From positions 13,371,814 through 13,435,813 of the forward strand of contig CP136063.1 of the NCBI GenBank assembly GCA_032622095.1: DNA of 64,000 nt, given 5' to 3'. The position numbers and the translations under genes are program-made. Position 1 is the first letter of the stretch; each line of letters starts with the position of its first letter. Of this stretch, positions 19,648 through 28,842 are shown piece by piece. The notes under the pieces were generated by a model. The model worked only from the letters and a program-made list of their open reading frames with translations, was not told the DNA's origin and made no database searches. Source of the DNA: Siphonodentalium dalli (Eukaryota > Mollusca > Scaphopoda > Gadilida > Siphonodentaliidae).

Positions 19648-22362
19648 ATGGCAACCACCGGAGTGGAAATAAATCTTTGCTCGACCAAGGAGTTGTGTAA
19701 AATAGTAGGCATTTCCGATGATTCGGCAACAAAGATAGTACTCCATAGGGCACGAAAAGGTGATATCAGAGATATCAATGAATTGAGAGAGATACTCACC
19801 CCCCACCTATGTGCCAGAATTAAGGGGCCAATTGGCTATACAATAAGCAAGGAACAATTGGAAACCCAGAAGGAGCAGAGCGACAGCAGGGAGTACCAAG
19901 ATTTATCTCTTTCTGAGGAGGACTTGCAAGAACCCAAGTATTACAGCTCTCCAATCACTACGAGAAGTATAAAAGAAAGAGAAAGGGAAGAACATGTGGC
20001 CTCTTACAGAAAAGAAACAGAACATATGGCCTCTGTAAAAAGAGAAACACAGAGAGAGATGACGAAAAATGAAAAGAGGCAACAGGAATGCGAAGAGTAT
20101 AAAGATGAAGATGGAGAACAGGAAGAAAAAGACCTGCGAAGTGAGACAATCAGCCAGGAGCAAGGCGATATCCAACCAAGGGGCCAACAGGATAGTCGAG
20201 GAAATGAATTGGCTAGAGGGTGGAAATCGTATGAAGAACAGCATGGGGACAGGTATGATCGAGTAGAAGAGGAAAGATACAAGTGGCAAGGGAAAATGGC
20301 TAGTATGCAGAAAGAATTTGATAGAATGCAAAGGGATTTCGACCTAGAAATACGCCAAAAAGAAGACCAGCTTCAACAAGCTAACAGTGAGAATCGACTG
20401 GTAAGAAGAAGTTTGGGGAATGTGGAAGAAGAAAATAAAGATCTTAAAAGGGAAAAAGAAAGAACCGGAAAAGGGTGGGAGGAAATACACATACGGATGG
20501 ATAAGGAGGAAAGAGAAAATGAGTTCCTGAAAAGAGAAAATGAGTTCCTGAATAGAGAAAATGAGTCCCTGAAGAAAGCAATCAAGGAGAAAACACAAGA
20601 ATGTGAGTCCCTGAAAGAAGAAGGAACTTACTTGAAAGAAGAAAAGAGGGCTCAGGCTCAAAGTTATGAAGACAAGTTGAGGGACGAGAGAGATGGGCGC
20701 CGGAAGGATAAACAAAGCTATGAACAAGCTAGGGTGGTGCCCGAACCAAGACACCCCACCCATTTTCCTCCACCAATCTGGCAACAACCACCATTCATTC
20801 ATGGAGGCAATCAACAGTACACATACCCGTCTAACCAGGTGGCGACCCCAGCTATACAGATGCCACCAGCCACAATACCACCAGTGACACCAGCGGTACA
20901 GGCAGTGGTCGATCTAGGGAGACGGGAGAGGGAGCCGGAACGAAATGAAAGAAGGGAGAATGATGAACCAAGGAGATGGGGTGAGGACCGGGAGCATTAT
21001 AGAGAGGAACGTAATGACCGGGGAAGATATGATAGAAGGGACAGGATAGGGGTTGAGAAAATACCATCTCGACTAAAGTTCGATGGAACCTCCATGTGGT
21101 TGGTGTTTGAAAAGAGATTCGTCCATTTCTCCCAGCGCCAGAACTGGGAGGAGGAAGAAAAGAAAGAGAAACTGGTCTGGTGTTTGGAGAAGAAGGCGGC
21201 CGAATTCTGTGCGATGGTCGACCGAAAGGATGAAATGTCATATCAACAACTTCTGAGAGAACTCCGAAGCAGATATGAGGAACATGATCGTCCTGAGAAG
21301 GCCCAGACAGATCTAGCAGTGGCCAAGCAAAATACAGATGAACCTCTAGAGGACTGGGTAGACCGAGTCCAGAAGCTGTCAATACAGGCCTTCAGTGATG
21401 CGCCGGGGGCAGTCCAGCAGAGACAGGCAGTATTAAAGTTCTGCCAAGGACTACTGGACAAGGAAACAGGGCAACATGTTGCCACTTCCGCCCAGCCAAC
21501 CATTAAAATGGCAGTAGAAAAGGCGCAGCTCTTCCAGCAGACCACGCAGGCGATATACGGGAAGAGACTGAAGAAAGAGGTAAAGGCCACATGGGTAGAT
21601 TCGGATTCAGATTCGGATGGGGCCCAGATCAGCCAAGTGTATAGGGATCGGGACAATAGGGGACGAGGGAATGGAAGAAGGGTTTCCGACTTGGAGGATG
21701 GAAGAAGGAACAATTCCAGGTTCGACCGGAATTGGAGGTCAGAGAGATCTGAGGGTTCCAACAATTCCAGGTATGACCGGAATCAGAGGTCGGAGAGTCC
21801 GAACAATTCCAGGTATGACCGGAATCAGAGGTCGGAGAGTCCGAAGAACTCCGGGTATGACCGGAATTGGAGGTCGGAAAGTCCAAAGAACTCGGGGTAT
21901 GACCAAAATTCCCGATATAACCGGTCCCGAACAGAAAATACAGAAAAATACAGAAATACAGAAAATACAAAGCCGACAAATGATTCCACTCCATGGGGCA
22001 GGAGTGGAACTACAAGAGATGGAGACACTGTCAAAAACAGGACGTCCGCCAACCAATCCTCGGATGTCAACTCAAGGGTGAGATCACTAGAGGGAGGAAT
22101 GGGTGAGATGGCAGCGGACATTAAGAAGCTGATGGGCCTAGTAGAGGAGAAGTCAAGATACCGGAATTATTCCAACTATGGGGACAGATCGAGAAGCCCT
22201 TCACCTAGGCGAAATGGGGAATTGGTTTGCTTCAAATGTGAAAAACCAGGCCACTTTCGCCGTAACTGTCCCCAGAATGAACAACAGGACAAATTCCCGA
22301 AGAAAGTATCATTCAATAAGAACGAGGAGTTAAACGAGAGCGGGTCGTCCATCGAGGCCTAG
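19648..22362 (+). CDS. gag: Gag polyprotein (904 aa) with HhH-like N-terminus
   Basis: Structural protein expected to form the cytoplasmic particle and bind the element RNA. Residues about 6-60 (INLCSTKELCKIVGISDDSA, then INELREI) resemble a ComEA-type helix-hairpin-helix. Residues about 75-370 are a highly charged coiled coil with short direct repeats (LKRENEFL, LNRENESL). A proline-rich stretch follows at about 375-430. The Gag core is about 470-640 (RLKFDGTSMWLVFEKRF, LEDWVDRVQKLS). Tandem 14-residue repeats built on NNSRYDRNQRSESP occupy about 690-770. A CCHC zinc knuckle (CFKCEKPGHFRRNC) lies near residue 860. The start is the first ATG after the leader and just downstream of a splice donor. 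Pol lies in the -1 frame and its open frame overlaps the gag end (22266-22362). The length is well above the usual Gag size because of the coiled coil. Confidence 0.93.
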   Translation: MATTGVEINLCSTKELCKIVGISDDSATKIVLHRARKGDIRDINELREILTPHLCARIKGPIGYTISKEQLETQKEQSDSREYQDLSLSEEDLQEPKYYSSPITTRSIKEREREEHVASYRKETEHMASVKRETQREMTKNEKRQQECEEYKDEDGEQEEKDLRSETISQEQGDIQPRGQQDSRGNELARGWKSYEEQHGDRYDRVEEERYKWQGKMASMQKEFDRMQRDFDLEIRQKEDQLQQANSENRLVRRSLGNVEEENKDLKREKERTGKGWEEIHIRMDKEERENEFLKRENEFLNRENESLKKAIKEKTQECESLKEEGTYLKEEKRAQAQSYEDKLRDERDGRRKDKQSYEQARVVPEPRHPTHFPPPIWQQPPFIHGGNQQYTYPSNQVATPAIQMPPATIPPVTPAVQAVVDLGRREREPERNERRENDEPRRWGEDREHYREERNDRGRYDRRDRIGVEKIPSRLKFDGTSMWLVFEKRFVHFSQRQNWEEEEKKEKLVWCLEKKAAEFCAMVDRKDEMSYQQLLRELRSRYEEHDRPEKAQTDLAVAKQNTDEPLEDWVDRVQKLSIQAFSDAPGAVQQRQAVLKFCQGLLDKETGQHVATSAQPTIKMAVEKAQLFQQTTQAIYGKRLKKEVKATWVDSDSDSDGAQISQVYRDRDNRGRGNGRRVSDLEDGRRNNSRFDRNWRSERSEGSNNSRYDRNQRSESPNNSRYDRNQRSESPKNSGYDRNWRSESPKNSGYDQNSRYNRSRTENTEKYRNTENTKPTNDSTPWGRSGTTRDGDTVKNRTSANQSSDVNSRVRSLEGGMGEMAADIKKLMGLVEEKSRYRNYSNYGDRSRSPSPRRNGELVCFKCEKPGHFRRNCPQNEQQDKFPKKVSFNKNEELNESGSSIEA

Positions 22363-25300
22363 AAACGACCCGAATCAAAGAAGGCCCAGGCAAAGACAAC
22401 AAGCCTTCAGAACGTGGAAGCTCCATTATAAGTAGAGAGGGTAAGGCACAACCAAGTTGTAGAACTTATAGCCTGGAGGACGAAGAGTTCAATGCATCGA
22501 TGTTCAATGTTGACTCTGACCAAACAGGTAGTGGGTTCAAAGAAGTTGTGAGCAAGCCCGGGAACGAGGTAGGTACATCAAACCGCCCTAGCCCAATGGT
22601 GAAGCTGGACGATGCATCGTTATCCGATGCTCAGCCGGCTTACCAGGTGGATAGGGACATGAGTGGGCCTATCTTGATATCTGCCAATGAAAGAAATAAG
22701 TGGAGTAGACCAGAACCTAGGAAGGAACCGATAGGTGACGCAAGGGACGAAATACCCACGACTGGTAGAGGGGTAGAGCAAGTCGAAGAAAACTCGTGGA
22801 AGGGTGACGACGAAATCCTATCGGAACAGAAAACAGAATGGATCATGCCAGCTAACAGCATGAGTGGACCCCCTAGTCAAAGAAAGGCTGAGATCAAAGA
22901 GATAGGGAACTCAGAGGATCACGATGAAACGGATCTGGTAGATTCCCCAGAATTGGAAATAGCTCAGCCTAGCGAACCATCTCCGGGTACGCTAAACAAC
23001 GAAGAAGAACCCGTTGAATTCACGATCCAACAAGTTAGGGGAACCATGCTGTACATCCCAGTAGAAATCAATGGGAGCAGATTGAATGCCGTTGTTGATA
23101 GTGGTGCAGAAGTAACCATCATATCGGATAAGGCTTTCAAGAGGCTGGAGAAACCACCTGACATCCAGAAAAAGGCGAAGATGCATACGGCAGGCAGGAA
23201 TTTATGCATGAATGCGTGGATCACCCAGCCGACCAACTTGCTAATAGGGGGAAAAACATACAGCCACCCCTTATATGTTGCTCCCGTGGGCGATGATATG
23301 CTGTTGGGGTTGGATTTCATGAAGAAACATTCTGCCCGTATAAACCTAGACCGGGATATTATCGAATTGGGAGGAATCACTATCAAAATGGAACGCTTAG
23401 GGGATGCTGCCCATGATGGACAAATCCAAGTACGAGTTTCCAAGGCGACTGTGGTACCTCCAGGTCAGGTGCGCTTGTGCCAGGGTGTCATGGCCGAAAA
23501 TCTCAAACCATACATCCTGGAAGGAACGGAGCATCCTAGTATCATCATTCCGAGAACTGTTCACAGTGCCGGGAAAACCCCAGTGATCTGTCTCGTCAAC
23601 ACTTCAGAGAGATATATTAAATTCAAGCGAGGGCAAGTTATCGCCGCAGCATCTGAGGTGGAAGTATTGCGCTGTGACGGCGGCGCCAGTGTATCAGCAG
23701 TGCGAGTCGGAACAGAACCGTACAAAATCCCAGAACATCTGATGGATTTATACAATCGTTCAGCGGAAAATTTAGAGGCAAGCCAGCAGGACGCTCTGGC
23801 TCAACTCATAAGTGAGTACGCTGATGTTTTCGCAATAGACGAATATGATCTGGGGAACTTCACGGCAATGGAACACACTATTGATACCGGAGATGCTCTG
23901 CCCATTAAAATGAACCTCCGCCGAACCCCCGTGGCTTTTGTCAATGAAGAAAAACAGCTGTTGGACAAAATGCTGAGGGCCGGCGTGATTGAACCCAGCA
24001 CTTCAGAATGGGCAGCTGCACCAGTACTGATCCGGAAACGGGACGGCAGTATTCGCTGGTGCCTCGACTACCGCGGTCTGAACTCGGTGACTAAAAAAGA
24101 TGTCTGGCCCATTCCCCTGTTCTCAGAATGTGTGGATTTATTAAGCCAGAAACAGTATTTTAGCCATCTGGATGGAAATTCTGCGTATTGGCAGATTCCC
24201 ATTCGAGAAGAAGACCGCCACAAGACTGCTTTCCTGACAAAATACGGGACCTTCCATCACGTCCAACTCGCTTTCGGTCTTTGTAACGCGCCAAGTTGCT
24301 ATTCCAGGGCCATGAGCCTTGTGCTGCAGGGGTTAAACTGGAATATAGCATTGGCATTCTTAGACGACGTTCTGGTGATGGCGTCGGATTTTACTAGCCA
24401 CGTCGTCAACCTTAAGAGGGTCCTGGAAAGATTCCGGAAATACCAACTCCGCCTAAAACCCAAAAAGTGTGGCTTGTTTCAAAGAAAAACAGAATTCTTG
24501 GGGCGAACGATAGACGGCCAGGGCATGACGATGACAGATGCCTCCTGCAAGGTCATCGAGGAGTGGCCGACCCCTCGAAATAGCAAGGACGTAGAAAGAT
24601 TTTTGGGATTGGCAGGATACCACAGAATGTTCGTAAAGAACTTCTCGAAGCTCGCCGCCCCCCTACACCAGCTCACGGGGAAGAATCCAAAATTTGAATG
24701 GGGTTACGAGCAAGAAGAGGCTTTCCTTTCCTTAAGAGAAGCCCTTATGACACCCCCGGTTCTTGCTCTACCGACAATAGAGGACCCATTCATACTGGAT
24801 ACGGATGCCTCGGACGGGGCGATAGGCGCAGAGCTAATCCAAGTCCAGGAAGGGGTGGAGAAAGTCATTGCGTATGGAAGCATATCTTTGAGTCATGAGC
24901 AAAAGAACTATTGCACGACTCGTAAAGAATTACTGGCCGTGGTATTTTTCGCCAGGACGTTCCGGCACTATTTGCTGGGGCGACCTTTTGTGGTGCGAAC
25001 TGACCACGCCAGCCTGACATGGCTCCTACGCTTCAAGCACCCCCAAGGCCAGATTGCACGATGGCTGGAAGAACTGAGCCAATATCAAATGACAATTAAG
25101 CATCGCCCAGGAGCGCGTCATCAAAACGCAGACGCAATATCACGCCTAGTGGATGAAGATCCTTGTCATTGTTTCAAGGCAGGGGTGATATTAGAAGATT
25201 TGCCCTGTGGTGGGTGCAAATACTGCCAAAAGGCAGAAGAGAAATGGGGAGCGTTCATTGATTCGGTGGATGACGTGATCCCCTTGGCTCAGGTCCGGGC

Positions 25301-25988
25301 ACAGTCCATAAACTTGGAGCACCAAGTTATGGACGTGACGTGTCCCATGCTGTGGCCATGGGATCCAGGGGGGTCAAGAATGAAAGAACACCGGACGGAA
25401 ATAAGGGAACTTACCTTAATTCCCGACTGGGGTTCGGAACTAGGATCCCACCCTACCGTGACCTGTGTTGCGAAAGTGACAAATGGGGAGGAAATCTCCC
25501 ACCAAGTTGGGGTAGGTGTTGCGAAAGCGACAATAGGGGAAGTTCAAGGGAACCCCGAATCCGGGTTAATAAAGGTAAGTGCGACCGACTTAGGAAAAGT
25601 CCATTTTATCGGTTCCATTGACATACCCCATATGGAAATCATTACGGTGAGTCAGGTCGTGGCAGACGCATGCCCGCTTCAACTGTATACGGCTGACGAC
25701 CTGAAAGAAGCACAAGGCGAGGACGTGGATTTACACAAAATTATAGAGTGGGTACAACAGAAGAAGGATCCTGAAGAGGGAGAATTATTTAGATGCAGTC
25801 CTTGGGTGAAATATCTGTGGATAAATAAAGATCGCTTGAAGATGAGAGAGGGAGTACTCTGGATGATAAACAGACAAGAGCAGACAGTCAGAGTTCTTCC
25901 TTGGAATTTACAAGGTGAAGCGATAAGAGTGCCACGATTTACCAGCATCAGGGCACCAAGGGATGGAAAGAACGTTGGAAAGAGCTAA
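22266..25988 (+). CDS. pol: Pol part 1: protease, reverse transcriptase, RNase H
   Basis: This is the -1 frame relative to gag. It is open from 22266 and its first ATG is 22500, so fusion by -1 frameshift or internal initiation are both possible. Residue numbers are from 22500. The aspartic protease has VVDSGAEVTII near 198-208. RT begins near 495 (WCLDYRGLNSVTKKDVWPIP) and has HLDGNSAYWQI and the catalytic FLDD box near 620. RNase H has DTDASDGAIGAEL near 765 and RTDHASLTWLL near 840. The catalytic residues I can place are intact. The N-terminal 180 residues are acidic and unassigned. The frame diverges near 25926, just before the integrase zinc domain, which is read in the next frame, and stops at 25988. 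The break is either an inactivating indel or, less likely, a recoding site. Confidence 0.9.
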
Positions 25989-27408
25989 ACAGAATTTCAC
26001 GTGGTACCACATGTCAGAAAGCGTCCGCCAATATGTTTCGGGGTGTCAACAGTGCAATGCAAGTAAGAAGTTGAACCGAAAAGCAAAGAACCCCATGATT
26101 ATGTTTCATTCAGGTTACCCCATGGAGAGAGTTCATCTAGACTTTCTGGGACCGCTCCCAGCCACGGATCGTGGCAATGAGCATATCCTGGTGATGGTCG
26201 ATCAATTCACTAAATGGGTGGAATGCGTACCGTTACCTAACCAGACTGCGGAAACGACTGCCCAGGCAGCCGTGAACGAGTTTTTTACTAGGTTCGGGTA
26301 CCCGTTCCAAATATTTACTGACCAGGGTGCCAATTTCCAAAGTAAATTGTTTACGGCACTATGTGACCTGATGAAGATACATAAGACTAAAACTACAGCC
26401 TATAGACCATCGGCGAATGGGCAATGTGAGAATCACAACAAGACCTTGATGGCAGCTGTTAGATGCTTTGTGGAGAAATGCCCAAATCAATGGGACAAGT
26501 ACGTTTCTCAGATAGCTGGGGCACTACGGTCATCTGTGAATCGATCCACAGGATTCACGCCGAACAAATTAATGTTGGGGAGGGAAGTGAACCATCCAGC
26601 TGCATTGATGTTCGGAGATCCCAGCCCGGGAGAAGAAGAAGTCCACGAGTATCTAAAGGTCTTGAGTAAGAATATCCGTGAGGCTCACGATATAGCAAGA
26701 AAAACTCTGGTAACCACGCAGAAGAAAATGAAGCGAGATTATGACACCAAAATATTACAGAAGGTATACCATCCTGGGGAATTAGTGTATATTTTGGACA
26801 CAGCCGTCATAAAGGGAAAACCCAAGAAGCTTCAGCCGGTATGGAAAGGTCCGGGAATTGTGGTTGACCAGATAACACCCTTCTTGTATAAAGTGAAGTT
26901 GCAAAAGGCCCAATTCGTCACTAATCACGACAAGATGAAGCTATGCCGGAACCGGGAAATCCCACCTTGGCTGAAGACCTTTGTGGATAATGGGTTCAGC
27001 TTGGGGGAGGTTGTGGATAGTTATTCATCAGTCCTAAAGGGTAAAGGGAAAAAGGTGAGTCCGGACTGGCAGGGGCCGAAGATTATCACTCAGAAATTAT
27101 CACCTTTTCTGTACGAGGCAAAAGACCAAACCATCGTTAGTCGTCTTCTGCCTGACCGACTAAGAAAACACAAAGGTAAGATGCCGACATGGATAAAAGC
27201 CATCCGCAAGGAACTACCCATTTTGGGAACCAAGACGCGCTCCGAATATTGTTTCTGTAGAAAGCCGGACAAAGGAACATTTATGATTCAGTGTAACACC
27301 TGCGAAGAATGGTTTCATGGGCCTTGCGTGCGAATCTCCAAAGAAGACGCGAGACATCTGGATATTTACAGTTGTCGGAACTGCCTAAATCAAAGCGGAA
27401 AAACGTAG
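25927..27408 (+). CDS. pol: Pol part 2: integrase with duplicated GPY/F-like region and C-terminal PHD finger
   Basis: This frame opens at 25927 after an upstream stop; its first ATG is 25963. It starts inside the HHCC zinc domain (His codons near 25933 and 25954, CQQC near 26048). The catalytic core has HLDFLGP, FTDQGANF and GQCENHNKTL, with 35 residues between the second Asp and the Glu, as in DD35E integrases. Two GPY/F-like modules follow (PVWKGPGIVVDQITPFLYKV and PDWQGPKIITQKLSPFLYEA). The last 50 residues are a PHD finger (YCFCRKPDKGTFMIQCNTC, EEWFHGPC, CRNC), with a C4HC3 pattern and Tyr, Met and Trp at positions expected for a methyl-lysine cage. Integrase joins element cDNA to the genome, and the PHD finger could steer it to modified H3 tails. 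The frame break upstream means this part is not continuous with RT. Confidence 0.9.
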   Translation, partial: ECHDLPASGHQGMERTLERAKQNFTWYHMSESVRQYVSGCQQCNASKKLNRKAKNPMIMFHSGYPMERVHLDFLGPLPATDRGNEHILVMVDQFTKWVECVPLPNQTAETTAQAAVNEFFTRFGYPFQIFTDQGANFQSKLFTALCDLMKIHKTKTTAYRPSANGQCENHNKTLMAAVRCFVEKCPNQWDKYVSQIAGALRSSVNRSTGFTPNKLMLGREVNHPAALMFGDPSPGEEEVHEYLKVLSKNIREAHDIARKTLVTTQKKMKRDYDTKILQKVYHPGELVYILDTAVIKGKPKKLQPVWKGPGIVVDQITPFLYKVKLQKAQFVTNHDKMKLCRNREIPPWLKTFVDNGFSLGEVVDSYSSVLKGKGKKVSPDWQGPKIITQKLSPFLYEAKDQTIVSRLLPDRLRKHKGKMPTWIKAIRKELPILGTKTRSEYCFCRKPDKGTFMIQCNTCEEWFHGPCVRISKEDARHLDIYSCRNCLNQSGKT

Positions 27409-28842
27409 GGTTGAGCGCGGTTCACTAAATCTCCGGACATGTTATCCCCGTGAATGCCTATCCGACTGGTAAAGCTTGTAACCAAATTAGATCCGTACGA
27501 GTTTATTGGTTAAGATAGGCTAGATGAAAATGTAACAGGTAATGCCTGATGATCAGGTTTACTATCATTTAAAGGGATATACGTAAATTAACCGGGGACC
27601 GGTAACGCCTAACAATCATTAATACGTCAAAATTACAATCTTATTTGATATACAGTATCAAGGAATAGAGGTGGAATGGGCCCTTAAAGATGCCTTTGCT
27701 TTTCAGGCTCGAACACACGAGGATTCCATCCATCTTCCAGTCTTCCGTCTTCCAGTTGTCCGTCTTCCAGTCTTCCGTAGCCACGCGTCGTCCATCCTCG
27801 CAAGTCTACAGTTTTCCAGTCTTCCGCTGCCACAAGTCTGCAATCTTCTGCGGCCACAAGCCTTCCGTCTTCCCATCTTCTGCTGTCAACGTCTTCGGTT
27901 GTCAAACGTCTTTCAACTGCTCACAGCACATAATATATGTTGGCTTCAAAACGTAACGACCCAACCTTCTTGAAACCTTAAACCGTCAGTATCTTCGAAG
28001 AAAACCAACCTTCTTGAAATCTTCAAGCGTCAGTATCTTCGAAGAAAACCAATCTTCTTGAAAACGTCAAGCATCAGTATCTTCAAAGAAGATCACCCAA
28101 CATCGTGTTAAGTAATCTGCATCAGCATCTTCAAAGAAGATCATCCAACATCCAACATCCAACATCTGCATCAGCATCAGTATCTTCAAAGAAGACCCTC
28201 CAGTTCCCGTTAAGTAGGATACATCGGTGTCTTGAAAGAAGATCAGCTAAATTTCTGTTTAAACTGTTTAAAGTGACATTTAATCTGGACCATGTCTCTA
28301 AAGAAGATCGTCCACCTTCCGGTGAAAACTTATTGAAATTCATATTGTTACCTGGATCAGCATCTCGAGAAAAGATCAGTATCAGTGTCAGAATAGTCAC
28401 TCATAGCTGAGGCGTTGTCCATCTCAACGCTCAAGCTGACCGCAGATCAGAGTTACACTTTCCCGTGGTTCATCAGTATCCAAATCTGCAGCGGTTTCAA
28501 CGAACGGCAGGTTACTGAAATCTGGGCAGAAAGCTCCAATGTTGGTTGTATGTCGATTGTGTCCCTATCTGTAGTTTTGGAGGATAATGAGTTTGCAGAT
28601 TGTAATGAATTATTGAAAATTGGTAAAGAAATATTCTATATTAAGTTGTCATAAGGAGGTAATTTTAATATCTCATCGTAATAGGTCTTTTCGGTTAGGC
28701 TATTGGTATTGTTCTTCTGTTTACACGGTTAAAAATGTTGCCGTCGTAATTCAATCTCTTATGGGTACTGTATTACTGTACTGTGTTTTGATTACCTTGA
28801 TCTCCATCTCCCTAGTTCTTGTAAAGTTTTCCTCCATAAAAT
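27409..28842 (+). repeat. Repeat-rich spacer between pol and ORF3
   Basis: No gene is visible. At 27725-27905 lies a CTTCC/GTCTTCCG-type microsatellite-like run. At 27960-28400 lie 5-8 imperfect copies of a unit of about 45-65 bp built on CATCAGTATCTTCAAAGAAGA. A pyrimidine tract ending in AG (TCTCCATCTCCCTAG, 28801-28815) is a good splice-acceptor candidate 28 bases before the ORF3 start. Confidence 0.7.

Noticed and set aside
19903-22121. Several long antisense frames opposite gag and pol
   Set aside because: They mirror the biased Lys/Glu/Arg/Ser codon content of Gag, with hydrophobic low-complexity output and no motif.
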